Assembly: GCA_017577565.1 (NCBI GenBank)
Contig: PKRH01000085.1
Coordinates: forward strand, 1-15,637
Source: Thermoanaerobacterales bacterium
GTDB lineage: Bacteria; Actinomycetota; Acidimicrobiia; Acidimicrobiales; JACDCH01
Length of the DNA stretch: 15,637 nucleotides
Direction: 5' to 3'
Part shown: positions 5,486-13,039 of the stretch, piece by piece
How the letters are laid out: each line of letters begins with the position of its first letter
Position numbering within the stretch: position 1 is the stretch's first letter
Notes under the pieces: model-generated
Told to the model about the DNA's origin: nothing
Seen by the model: the letters and a program-made list of their open reading frames with translations, nothing else
Database searches by the model: none
Translations under genes and position numbers: made by a program

Positions 5486-7278
5486 GGCGTCGCGCCCTGG
5501 GCGTAGGCGCGGGCGAGGGCCGCGTAGGCGGGCACGGTGGCGACCAGCTCGTCGTGGGTGCCGGCGGCGGCGATGCGGCCCCGCTCGAGGAACACGACGC
5601 GGTCGGCGAGGGCGATCGTCGACAGGCGGTGGGCGACGATCAGCGTCGTCGCCCGCAGCGCGCCCCGCAGCCCGTCGAGGATCCGGCGCTCGACGGTCGG
5701 GTCGACCGCGGAGGTGGCGTCGTCGAGCACGAGCAGGCCGGGACGCCGCAGCAGCGCCCGGGCCAGGGCCAGCCGCTGGCGCTGGCCGCCCGACAGCGTC
5801 ACGCCCCGCTCGCCGATGCGCTGGTCGAGGCCGGCGGGCAGGCGGGCGACGAAGCCGTCGGCCCGGGCCCGGGCCAGCGCCCACCAGACCTCGTCGTCCG
5901 GGACCGGCTCGCCCAGGGTCAGGTTCTCGCGGACCGAGTCGGCGAACAGGAACGACTCCTGGAACACCAGCGCCACCTGCGATCGCACCGACGCCGGGCT
6001 GGCCCGGCGGAGGTCGACGCCCCCGAGGCGGATGGTGCCGGCCTCGGGCTGGTGCAGGCCGGCCAGCAGGTGGCACAGGCTCGACTTGCCCGACCCGGTG
6101 GCGCCGACCAGGGCGACGACCTCGCCGGGGGCCAGGGCCAGGTCGAGGCCGTCCAGCACCGGCGTGGCGCCGTAGCCGAAGCGCAGCCCCTCGACCTCGA
6201 CCGCCAGCGGTCCCGCCGGCAGCGGCACCTGGGCGTCGGCCGGCGGCTGCGGCCGGGAGGGCGCGGCCAGCACGCCCTCGATCCGGTCGGCGGCGACGAC
6301 GGCCCGGGGCAGCTCCTCGAGCAGGAAGCCGACGACCCGCATGGGGAACGCGAGGATGTTGAAGAGGGCCATGGCCTGCACCAGCTCGCCCGTCGAGATG
6401 GCGCCGGTCGAGATGCGCCAGGCGCCCACCGAGAGCAGGGCGATCGTGCCGAGGTTGGGCAGCCCCTCGAAGACGGGCTCGAAGGTCGCCCGCAGCCGGG
6501 CGACGTCCAGCCGGGCGCGGCGCAGCCGGTCGGCGGACCGCCGGAGGCGCGCCACCTCGCGGTCCTCGAGCCCCAGCGTCTTCACCACCAGGGCGCCGTC
6601 GAAGGACTCGTGGGCGACGCCGGACACCTCGCCGAGGCGGGCCTGGGCCCGGGCGGCCGGCTCCTCGATCCGCCGGCTGTAGACGTGGTTGAGCAGGGCG
6701 AGGGCAGGGAACAGGGCGAGGCCGACGAGCATGAGCAGGGGGTCGATGAGCGCCAGGCTGACGACCGACAGGACGATCAGCACGACGACGCCGAGCGACA
6801 GCGGCAGCGGTTGCAGCACGACCGTCGCCCGCTCGGCGTCCGCGTCGGCGTGGGCCAGCAGCCGCCCGGTGGGGTGGGCGCCGAAGTAGCTGAGCGGCAC
6901 CCGCAGGTAGGTGTCGGTCACCCGCTGGAACCACGTGCGCTGCATGCCACGGACGGCCTTCATGCCGTAGTAGCGGCGGGCGAACACGCCGAGCGACCGG
7001 AGCACGGCGACGCCGACGATCGCCGCGGCGCCGAGCGCCACCGTCGTGCCCGCCACGCCGTCCCGGAACGCCGGCACGACGACCTCGTCGGTCACCCGCC
7101 CGATGACCCACGTGCCGCCCACCGCCGTGGCGCCGAAGACGACGGCGCCCAGGATGGACACCGCGAACGGGCGCGGGTGGGTGCGCACGCTGAGCCACAG
7201 CAGCCGCAGGCCCCGCCGGGCCAGCGACGCCGCCGGCCGGGGGGCGGCCCCGTCGGTGGGGAGGTCGACAGCAGACAT
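5482..7278 (-). CDS. ABC exporter half-transporter with degenerate Walker B (first gene of operon)
   Basis: A 598-residue membrane-ATPase fusion of the MsbA/BmrCD type. Membrane helices lie between about residues 37 and 325, followed by an ATPase domain. Walker A is GATGSGKSS (392-400), Q-loop Gln440, signature LSGGQ (495-499), Walker B LLVLDD and switch His550 in VAHRLST. Residue 520, normally the catalytic glutamate, is Asp. This matches the subunit that forms the degenerate ATP site in heterodimeric exporters such as TM287/288. The start is ATG 7278 (MSAVDLPTDG). The frame extends to 7455, but that part is antisense to the divergent 83-aa gene and unlike exporter sequence. No Shine-Dalgarno sequence; CAGACT nine bases upstream is a weak -10 candidate. 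Confidence 0.9.
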   Translation of the reverse strand: MSAVDLPTDGAAPRPAASLARRGLRLLWLSVRTHPRPFAVSILGAVVFGATAVGGTWVIGRVTDEVVVPAFRDGVAGTTVALGAAAIVGVAVLRSLGVFARRYYGMKAVRGMQRTWFQRVTDTYLRVPLSYFGAHPTGRLLAHADADAERATVVLQPLPLSLGVVVLIVLSVVSLALIDPLLMLVGLALFPALALLNHVYSRRIEEPAARAQARLGEVSGVAHESFDGALVVKTLGLEDREVARLRRSADRLRRARLDVARLRATFEPVFEGLPNLGTIALLSVGAWRISTGAISTGELVQAMALFNILAFPMRVVGFLLEELPRAVVAADRIEGVLAAPSRPQPPADAQVPLPAGPLAVEVEGLRFGYGATPVLDGLDLALAPGEVVALVGATGSGKSSLCHLLAGLHQPEAGTIRLGGVDLRRASPASVRSQVALVFQESFLFADSVRENLTLGEPVPDDEVWWALARARADGFVARLPAGLDQRIGERGVTLSGGQRQRLALARALLRRPGLLVLDDATSAVDPTVERRILDGLRGALRATTLIVAHRLSTIALADRVVFLERGRIAAAGTHDELVATVPAYAALARAYAQGATP

Positions 7279-7306
7279 GCGGTTGCGAGTCTGCCGGGCC
7301 GGCCGC

Positions 7307-7322
7307 CCGATGCCCCCATCGG
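7307..7322. promoter_or_regulatory. Dyad CCGATG-N4-CATCGG between divergent genes
   Basis: A 6-base inverted repeat with a C4 spacer lies in the 99-base divergent gap between the ABC operon and the 83-aa gene. It falls where the -35 region of the ABC promoter would be if CAGACT (7293-7288 on the minus strand) is its -10. The operator role is inferred from position only. Confidence 0.3.
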
Positions 7323-7363
7323 TTCCGGGCGGCCCCGACTTCGGCGCCCCGGCGGGCCCGGTG

Positions 7364-7369
7364 TACCGT
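7364..7369 (+). promoter_or_regulatory. Leaderless -10 element before the 83-aa gene
   Basis: TACCGT ends eight bases before ATG 7378, with no Shine-Dalgarno sequence. This is identical in hexamer and spacing to the promoter before the gene at 3078. Confidence 0.55.
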
Positions 7370-7377
7370 CCCGTCGC

Positions 7378-7629
7378 ATGGAGCGCCCGTCGAAGTTCGA
7401 GCACCACCGGTACATCGGCGACAAGCGCACGCAGGTCGTCTACGACCTCGACCACACCGACGAGGAGGTCGAGGCGGCGGTGGCCGAGCTGATGGAGGCC
7501 GAGACGTTCATCTGCTTCGCCCCCGACACGCTCGCCGAGGCCCGCAACCGGGGCTACCGCCTGGCCAAGGCCTCCCGCCGGGCCCGCCGGGAGGCCGGCA
7601 TCGAGGACGACTCCGCCGACGCGGCCTGA
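7378..7629 (+). CDS. Conserved-looking 83-aa protein of unknown function
   Basis: This short soluble protein begins MERPSKFEHHRYIGDKRTQV and has strong actinobacterial codon use. The N-terminal basic and aromatic part runs into YDLDHTDEEVEAAVAELMEA, an acidic helix, then FICFAPDTLAEARNRGYRLA and a highly basic helix KASRRARREAG before an acidic tail. There is no signal peptide, membrane helix, cysteine pair or zinc motif. The charge pattern could suit nucleic-acid or protein binding, but that is a guess and I assign no function. ATG 7378 is favoured by the TACCGT hexamer eight bases upstream. The hydrolase-fold gene starts 20 bases after its stop, so the two are likely one transcription unit. 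Confidence 0.75.
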   Translation: MERPSKFEHHRYIGDKRTQVVYDLDHTDEEVEAAVAELMEAETFICFAPDTLAEARNRGYRLAKASRRARREAGIEDDSADAA

Positions 7630-7649
7630 GCGGCGGCGGGCGGCTCCGG

Positions 7650-8408
7650 GTGGACGAGCGCTTCCTCTCCGACGGGCTCGCCCTCGCCGCGCACCTCGCC
7701 CGGCCGCCGGGCCGCCCGAGCGGCCCGCCGCCGGCGGTCGTGCTGTGCCACGGCTTCCCCTCGACCGGCTCGGCCGCCTCGGCCGCGGCGACCATGCCCG
7801 AGCTGGCCGACCGCATCGCCACCGAGATGGGCTGGGCGGCGCTGGCCTTCGCCTACCGGGGCTGCGGCACCTCGGAGGGCCAGTTCTCGCTGCGGGGCTG
7901 GCTGGAGGACATCCGGCACGCCGTCGACCACCTCGACCGCACCGTCCAGCCGCTCGGCATCTGGCTGGTCGGCTTCGGCACCGGCGGCGCGCTGGCGATC
8001 TGCGCCGCGGCCGGCGACCCCCGGATCCGGGGCGTCGCCGCCCTCGGCGCGCCGGGCGACTTCGACGACTGGGCGTCGCACCCCCGGCGGCTGCTCCAGC
8101 ACGGGCGGGACATCGGCGTCATCACCGACCCCGCCTTCCCGCCGTCGTTCGACGCCTGGGCCCAGGAGCTGAAGGACATCCGGGCGGTCGCCTGCGTCGC
8201 CGAGTACGCGCCCCGGCCGCTGCTCGTCATGCACGGCAGCGACGACGAGGTCGTCCCGTCCTTCGACGCCCGCATCCTGGCCGACGCCCACGGCTCGGCC
8301 GAGCTGCGGTTCATCCACGGCGCCGGCCACGCGCTGCGCCACGACCCCCGGACGATCGCCGTCCTGCTCGGCTGGCTCGACCGCCAGCGCCACGCCCTGC
8401 AGCGCTGA
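7650..8408 (+). CDS. Alpha/beta-hydrolase-fold protein lacking the nucleophile serine
   Basis: The 252-residue protein has the alpha/beta-hydrolase layout of small serine hydrolases. It shows VVLCHGFPSTGS (residues 30-41, oxyanion loop), AFAYRGCGTSEG (66-77), a nucleophile elbow at 108-112, the acid residue Asp199 in HGSDDEVVP and His227 in GAGHAL. The elbow reads GFGTG instead of GxSxG, so the nucleophile position is Gly110 (codon GGC at 7977). With acid and histidine retained but no nucleophile, ordinary ester or peptide hydrolysis is unlikely. It may be a pseudo-enzyme, a binding protein or a non-covalent catalyst. The start is GTG 7650, 20 bases after the upstream gene. No Shine-Dalgarno sequence or separate promoter is seen, suggesting co-transcription with the 83-aa gene. 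Confidence 0.85.
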   Translation: MDERFLSDGLALAAHLARPPGRPSGPPPAVVLCHGFPSTGSAASAAATMPELADRIATEMGWAALAFAYRGCGTSEGQFSLRGWLEDIRHAVDHLDRTVQPLGIWLVGFGTGGALAICAAAGDPRIRGVAALGAPGDFDDWASHPRRLLQHGRDIGVITDPAFPPSFDAWAQELKDIRAVACVAEYAPRPLLVMHGSDDEVVPSFDARILADAHGSAELRFIHGAGHALRHDPRTIAVLLGWLDRQRHALQR

Positions 8409-8437
8409 CGGCGGCCGCCGGCCGGCCCGGCGGTCAG
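8405..8437. terminator. Hairpin in the convergent gap of hydrolase and HhH-GPD genes
   Basis: Bases 8415-8421 (ccgccgg) and 8427-8433 (ccggcgg) pair around a five-base loop, and ctgac/gtcag at the outer edges could offer an alternative stem. The gap between the two convergent stop codons is only 25 bases, so this would serve both strands. The short stem and lack of a T-tract keep confidence low. Confidence 0.35.
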
Positions 8438-9021
8438 TCGGGGTCGTCGGCCTTCGACCGGTTGCGGGCCTTCATCATCTTCTTCCAGGCCCGCACCCGC
8501 TCGAGCGCCTCGGGCGAGTCGACGTCGGCCACCGACCGGGGCTGGTCGTCGGAGAACGGGGCGGTGGCCTCCTCCCAGCCCTCGGGCCGGACGCCGAACC
8601 GCTTGGCCAGGAGGGCGCTGAAGATCTTCGCCTTCTCGGCGCCGAAGCCGGGCAGCCGGCGGACCCGGGCGACGAGCTCGCGCCCGGAGGTGACACCCTC
8701 CCAGACGGCCGCGGCCGACCCGTCGTATTCGTCGACCAGGTACTGGCACAGCGCCTGGGTGCGCTTGGCCATCGAGCCGGGGAAGCGGTGCAGCGCCGGC
8801 GGGCCCGTGAACACCTCCTGCAGCCGGTCGGGGTCCATCGCCGCGATCTCGGCGGCGTCGAGGCGGCCGCCGAGCCGCTCCCGCAGGCGGAGGGGCCCGG
8901 AGAACGCCCACTCCATCGGGACCTGCTGGTCGAGGAGCATGCCGATCAGCAGCGCCAGCGGGTCCTCGGCCAGCAGCCGGTCGGCCTCGGGGTCGCCGGT
9001 GACGGGGACGAAAGCGGTCAT
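8434..9021 (-). CDS. HhH-GPD-type base excision repair-like protein (TIGR03252-like)
   Basis: This 195-residue protein matches what I know of an actinobacterial HhH-GPD family (TIGR03252). It has DPLALLIGMLLDQQVPMEWA (20-39), HRFPGSMAKRTQALCQYL (78-95) and the helix-hairpin-helix LPGFGAEKAKIF (123-134). HhH-GPD enzymes are DNA glycosylases that flip out damaged bases. Here the segment after the hairpin is FGVRPEGWEEATAPF instead of the usual VDTHV-like stretch, so the catalytic aspartate is not evident. Only one cysteine is present, so there is no iron-sulfur cluster. Function in repair is therefore inferred from family membership only. Start ATG 9021 is supported by TACGGT six bases upstream on the minus strand, indicating a leaderless mRNA. 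It is divergent from the lipid-kinase-like gene. Confidence 0.85.
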   Translation of the reverse strand: MTAFVPVTGDPEADRLLAEDPLALLIGMLLDQQVPMEWAFSGPLRLRERLGGRLDAAEIAAMDPDRLQEVFTGPPALHRFPGSMAKRTQALCQYLVDEYDGSAAAVWEGVTSGRELVARVRRLPGFGAEKAKIFSALLAKRFGVRPEGWEEATAPFSDDQPRSVADVDSPEALERVRAWKKMMKARNRSKADDPD

Positions 9022-9027
9022 GCCGGC

Positions 9028-9033
9028 ACCGTA
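9028..9033 (-). promoter_or_regulatory. Leaderless -10 element of the HhH-GPD gene
   Basis: On the minus strand TACGGT (9033-9028) ends six bases before ATG 9021. The same hexamer faces the opposite way before the divergent gene at 9107. Confidence 0.55.
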
Positions 9034-9047
9034 CCGCCCCACCCGGC

Positions 9048-9083
9048 GGGCCGGGCGGGGACGCCCGGCGCCCCGCCCGGCCC
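9048..9083. promoter_or_regulatory. 13-bp inverted repeat spanning divergent promoters
   Basis: gggccgggcgggg (9048-9060) and ccccgcccggccc (9071-9083) are perfect reverse complements with a 10-base spacer. The dyad is centred almost exactly between the two TACGGT -10 elements, and its arms cover the expected -35 region of each. This is a candidate shared operator, or GC-rich chance. Confidence 0.4.
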
Positions 9084-9092
9084 CCGGAGGGC

Positions 9093-9098
9093 TACGGT
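9093..9098 (+). promoter_or_regulatory. Leaderless -10 element of the lipid-kinase-like gene
   Basis: TACGGT ends eight bases before GTG 9107. A GGAGG at 9086-9090 is upstream of this hexamer, 16 bases from the start codon, and so is too far to act as its ribosome binding site. Confidence 0.55.
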
Positions 9099-9106
9099 CG
9101 GCGCCC

Positions 9107-10300
9107 GTGGCTGCGGGTCGGTTCCTCCGCCGCGCCGTGCTGCGCGGCGCGCTCGCCGGCGCCGCGGCGCGGCCGCTCGGCCCGCCGGCCGCCGCGGCCG
9201 GGGCCGTGACCGGCGCGCTGCAGGAGCACGCGGCGCTCGGCGCCGTCGGCGCGCTCGCCGTGGCGGCCTGGGCCGGGCGGCGGCGTGGCGAGGTCCGCCT
9301 GGTGCCGCGGCTCGCCGCCGGGGTCGTCGTGGGCCTCGCCACCCGCCTCGTCTGGCCGGTGGCGCCCAAGGGACCGGCGGCGGTGCGGGCCCACCGCACC
9401 GTGACCTCGCTGCCGGCCGACCCGGACGGCACGGGCGTGGGCATCGTCGTCAACCCCGGCGCGGGGTCGGGCGCGGTCGGCGGCGAGGGGTCGCCGGCCG
9501 CGGCGCTGCGGGCCGCGCTGCCCGCCGCCCGGATCGTCGAGCTCGCCGAGGGCGGCGACCTGGTCGCGGCCCTCGAGGAGCTGGTCGGCGCCGGGTGCCG
9601 GGCGATCGGGGTCGCCGGCGGCGACGGGTCGATCAACGCCGCCGCGGGCGTGGCGCTGGCCCACGGCCTGCCGCTCGTCGCCGTGCCGGCCGGGACGCTC
9701 AACCACCTGGCCCGCGACCTCGGCGTCGAGTCGCTGGAGGACGCCGTCGACGCCGTGCGGGCCGGGCACGCCGCGGTCATCGACGTCGGCTGGATCGCCG
9801 GGCGGCCCTTCCTCAACACCGCCAGCTTCGGCAGCTACGTCGAGCTGGTCGACGCCCGGGAGGCGCTCGAGGACCGGGTGGGGAAGTGGGCGGCGCTGGC
9901 GGTCGCCCTCGTCCGGGTGCTGCGCCGGGGGTCGCCCGTGCGGGTGGTGCTCGACGGCGAGGAGCGGGTGCTGTGGCTCGCGTTCCTCGGCAACTGCCGC
10001 TACCACCCGCCCGGTGTGGCGCCCACCTGGCGCGAGCGCCTGGACGACGGCCAGATCGACGTCCGGCTGGTCGACGCCTCGCAGCCGTTCGCCCGGGCCC
10101 GCCTGGTGGCCGCCGCCCTCACCGGCACCCTGCGGCGCAGCCGCGTCCTCGAGACCTTCGAGACGACGACGCTGCACGTGCGCTCGCCCGACGGTCCGCT
10201 GCGGCTGGCCCGGGACGGCGAGACGTTCGACGGCACGGCCGAGATCGTCGTGGCGAAGGACGGGTCGCGGCTGACCGTCTACACGCCTCAGAGGTCGTAG
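9107..10300 (+). CDS. Diacylglycerol kinase-like lipid kinase with N-terminal hydrophobic region
   Basis: A 397-residue protein. The C-terminal two thirds is a DAGK catalytic domain: GIVVNPGAGSG (112-122), the nucleotide-binding GGDGS (171-175), VPAGTLNHLARDLG (193-206) and FLNTASFG (235-242). Such enzymes use ATP to phosphorylate a diacylglycerol, sphingoid or related lipid at the membrane. The first 90 residues are Ala/Gly-rich and hydrophobic and end RLVPRLAAGVVVGLATRLVW. This resembles the end of the PAP2 phosphatase domain fused to DAGK in other actinobacteria, but the PAP2 catalytic motifs are missing. Start GTG 9107 is supported by the leaderless TACGGT; the frame is open much further upstream without similarity. 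Its last 13 bases overlap the 3' end of aceE on the other strand. Confidence 0.87.
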   Translation: MAAGRFLRRAVLRGALAGAAARPLGPPAAAAGAVTGALQEHAALGAVGALAVAAWAGRRRGEVRLVPRLAAGVVVGLATRLVWPVAPKGPAAVRAHRTVTSLPADPDGTGVGIVVNPGAGSGAVGGEGSPAAALRAALPAARIVELAEGGDLVAALEELVGAGCRAIGVAGGDGSINAAAGVALAHGLPLVAVPAGTLNHLARDLGVESLEDAVDAVRAGHAAVIDVGWIAGRPFLNTASFGSYVELVDAREALEDRVGKWAALAVALVRVLRRGSPVRVVLDGEERVLWLAFLGNCRYHPPGVAPTWRERLDDGQIDVRLVDASQPFARARLVAAALTGTLRRSRVLETFETTTLHVRSPDGPLRLARDGETFDGTAEIVVAKDGSRLTVYTPQRS

Positions 10301-12990
10301 GCCCGCGGGTCGGTGCGCTCGGTGTCGATGCCGTAGTGGGCGATGGCGTCGGCGACCGTCTGCGCCTTGACCTCGCCCTGCTGGGCCAGCGCCCACAGGG
10401 TGGCCACGACGACGTTCGGCATGTCGACCTCGAAGAACTCCCGGAGCCGCTCGCGGGTGTCGGACCGCCCGAACCCGTCGGTGCCGAGCGGGACGAACGG
10501 CTTGGGCACCCACCGGCCGATCTGGTCGGGGACGGCCTTCATGTAGTCGGTCACCGCCACGACGGCCGACGGCGCGTCGTCGCCCCCGAGCAGCCGGGTG
10601 ACGAGCGGCGTCCGCTGCTCCTCGGTCGGGTGCAGGCGGTTCCAGCGCTCGGTGGTCAGGGCCTCCTCGCGCAGGCGCTTGTAGCTGGTCGCCGACCACA
10701 GCTCGGCGCCGACGTCCCACCGCTCGGCCAGCTCGGCCTGGGCGGCCCGGGCCGCGCCCTGGGCCGGGCCCGAGAACAGGATCGCCGCCTTGTGGGACGG
10801 CCCCTCCGGGGCGTCGGCCCACTTGTACAGGCCGCGGAGGATGCCCTCCTCGGCGCCCTCGGGCAGCGGCGGCATCAGGTAGTTCTCGTTGTAGAGCGTG
10901 AGGTAGTAGACGACGTCGCGCTCGTCCACGAGCATCTCCTGGATGCCGTGGCGGATGATGACCGCCATCTCGTAGGCGAAGGCCGGGTCCCAGGCCTCGA
11001 CCGAGGGCACGGTGCTGGCCAGCACGTGGCTGTGGCCGTCCTGGTGCTGGAGGCCCTCGCCCAGCAGGGTCGTGCGCCCGGCGGTGGCGCCGAGCAGGAA
11101 GCCGCGGGCCCGCGAGTCGGCGGCCGACCAGATGAGGTCGCCCACCCGCTGGAACCCGAACATCGAGTAGAAGGTGAAGAACGGCAGCATCGGCACGCCG
11201 CGGTGGGCGTAGGAGGTGGCGGCGGCGATGAACGACGCCATCGAGCCCGCCTCGGTGATGCCCTCCTCGAGCACCTGGCCGTCCTTCGCCTCGCTGTAGG
11301 AGAGGAGCAGCTCGGCGTCGACCGGCGTGTAGCGCTGGCCGAGCGGCGAGTAGATCTTGAACTCCTTGAACAGCGCGTCCATGCCGAAGGTGCGGGCCTC
11401 GTCGGGGATGATCGGCACGACGCGCCGGCCGACGTTGCCGTCCCGCATGAGGTTCCGCAGCAGCCGGGTGAAGGCCATGGTGGTCGACACCGCCTGCTTG
11501 CCGGAGCCGGCCAGCACCTCCTCGAAGGCCTTGTCGTCCGGCGGCGTCAGCGGGCTGCGCACCCGCACGACCCGCTGGGGCAGCGGCCCGTCCAGCACCC
11601 GGCGCCGCTCGAGCATGTACTCGTGCTCGACGGACCCCTCCGGGAAGCGGATGTAGGGCGGGTCCTTGTCCTCGGCGAGGTCCTCGTCCTTGATGACGTC
11701 CTGCAGGTAGAGCCGGTCGCGCAGGACCCGCAGCTGCTCGATCGACATCTTCTTGATCTGGTGGGTCGCGTTGCGGCCCTCGACGTCGGGACCCAGCGTC
11801 CAGCCCTTGATCGTCTTGGTGAGGATGACGGTGGGGGCGCCCCGCTGCTCGGTGGCCGCCTTGTAGGCGGCGTAGAGCTTCCGGTAGTCGTGGCCGCCGC
11901 GGGGCAGGTTGCGGATCTCGTCGTCGGACAGGTGCTCGACGAGCTTGCGCAGCCGCGGGTCGGGCCCGAAGAAGTGCTCGCGGGTGTAGGCCCCCGACTC
12001 GACGGCGTAGCGCTGGAAGTCGCCGTCGACGGTGCGGTTCATCTTGTCGAGCAGCACGCCGTCCTCGTCGCGGGCGAGCAGCTCGTCCCACTTCGAGCCC
12101 CAGATGACCTTGATGACGTTCCAGCCGGCGCCGCGGAAGAGGGCCTCGAGCTCCTGGATGATCTTGCCGTTGCCCCGCACCGGGCCGTCGAGGCGCTGGA
12201 GGTTGCAGTTGACGACCCAGATGAGGTTGTCGAGCTGCTCGCGGGCGGGGAGCGTGATGGCCCCGAGCGTCTCGGGCTCGTCCATCTCGCCGTCGCCGAG
12301 GAAGGCCCAGACGCGGCTGCCGCTGGTGTCGTCGATCCGGCGGTCGTGCAGGTAGCGGAGGAAACGGGCGTGGTAGATCGAGTTGATCGCGCCCAGCCCC
12401 ATCGACACCGTCGGGTACTCCCAGAAGTGGGGCATGAGCCGGGGGTGCGGGTAGCTCGACAGCCCGCCCCCGACCTCCTGGCGGAAGTTGTCGAGGTCCT
12501 CCTCGGTGAGCCGGCCCTCGAGGAACGCCCGGGCGTAGAAGCCGGGCGCGGCGTGGCCCTGCAGGTAGACGGCGTCGCCGGGCTGGCCGTCGGCCTTGCC
12601 CCGGAAGAAGTGGTTGAAGCCGACGTCGTAGAGGGCCGCCGAGGAGGCGAAGGTCGACAGGTGGCCGCCGATGCCGTCGGCCTTCTTGTTGGCCCGGACG
12701 ACCATGACCGCCGCGTTCCAGCGGATGTAGGCCCGGATGCGGCGCTCGAGGTACTCGTCGCCGGGGAACCAGGGCTCCTGCTCGGGCGGGATGGTGTTGA
12801 CGTACGGCGTCGACACCGTGGCCGGCGTGCCGACCTGCAGCTCACGGGCGCGCACCAGCAGCTTGGACAGCAGGAAGCGGGCCCGCGTCTTCCCCTGCGT
12901 GTCGACGACGGCGTCGAGCGACTGCAGCCACTCCTCCGTCTCCGTCGGGTCGTTGTCGGGGAGCTGGTGCACGAACCCGTCGATGATCAT
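10288..12990 (-). CDS. aceE: Pyruvate dehydrogenase E1 component, homodimeric type
   Basis: A full-length 900-residue AceE (E. coli 887). It decarboxylates pyruvate with thiamine diphosphate and transfers the acetyl group to the E2 lipoyl domain of the pyruvate dehydrogenase complex. Visible motifs are IGGHLSTFASSA (107-118), QGHAAPG with His146 (144-150), the thiamine diphosphate/Mg2+ motif GDGEMDEPE (232-240) through NCNLQRLDG (261-269), His410 in ATHQIKKM (equivalent to E. coli His407) and Glu580 in ITEAGS (equivalent to Glu571). No catalytic residue appears lost. The start is ATG 12990 (MIIDGFVHQLP). No Shine-Dalgarno sequence is seen; CAGCAT six bases upstream (minus strand 13002-12997) may be a weak leaderless -10. 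No E2 or E3 gene is adjacent. It is divergent from rnhA across 63 bases. Confidence 0.97.
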   Translation of the reverse strand: MIIDGFVHQLPDNDPTETEEWLQSLDAVVDTQGKTRARFLLSKLLVRARELQVGTPATVSTPYVNTIPPEQEPWFPGDEYLERRIRAYIRWNAAVMVVRANKKADGIGGHLSTFASSAALYDVGFNHFFRGKADGQPGDAVYLQGHAAPGFYARAFLEGRLTEEDLDNFRQEVGGGLSSYPHPRLMPHFWEYPTVSMGLGAINSIYHARFLRYLHDRRIDDTSGSRVWAFLGDGEMDEPETLGAITLPAREQLDNLIWVVNCNLQRLDGPVRGNGKIIQELEALFRGAGWNVIKVIWGSKWDELLARDEDGVLLDKMNRTVDGDFQRYAVESGAYTREHFFGPDPRLRKLVEHLSDDEIRNLPRGGHDYRKLYAAYKAATEQRGAPTVILTKTIKGWTLGPDVEGRNATHQIKKMSIEQLRVLRDRLYLQDVIKDEDLAEDKDPPYIRFPEGSVEHEYMLERRRVLDGPLPQRVVRVRSPLTPPDDKAFEEVLAGSGKQAVSTTMAFTRLLRNLMRDGNVGRRVVPIIPDEARTFGMDALFKEFKIYSPLGQRYTPVDAELLLSYSEAKDGQVLEEGITEAGSMASFIAAATSYAHRGVPMLPFFTFYSMFGFQRVGDLIWSAADSRARGFLLGATAGRTTLLGEGLQHQDGHSHVLASTVPSVEAWDPAFAYEMAVIIRHGIQEMLVDERDVVYYLTLYNENYLMPPLPEGAEEGILRGLYKWADAPEGPSHKAAILFSGPAQGAARAAQAELAERWDVGAELWSATSYKRLREEALTTERWNRLHPTEEQRTPLVTRLLGGDDAPSAVVAVTDYMKAVPDQIGRWVPKPFVPLGTDGFGRSDTRERLREFFEVDMPNVVVATLWALAQQGEVKAQTVADAIAHYGIDTERTDPRAYDL

Positions 12991-13039
12991 GGTCCCATGC
13001 TGGCACCGCCGGCGCGGAAACGGAACGGGTCGATCGGCC

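Noticed and set aside
3014..5506. 830-codon plus-strand frame opposite the second ABC gene
   Set aside because: It is antisense to a well-supported exporter and contains no recognisable motif.
7279..7455. Extended start of the first ABC gene at 7455
   Set aside because: The extra 59 codons are antisense to the 83-aa gene and contain no exporter-like sequence; ATG 7278 is adequate.
9086..9090. GGAGG as ribosome binding site of the lipid-kinase gene
   Set aside because: It lies 16 bases from GTG 9107 and upstream of the TACGGT hexamer, so it would not be in the transcript if that promoter is real.
9092..12091. 999-codon minus-strand frame overlapping aceE and opposite the lipid-kinase gene
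   Set aside because: It shares DNA with aceE in a different frame. The composition is Arg/Ala/Gly-rich and no domain is visible.
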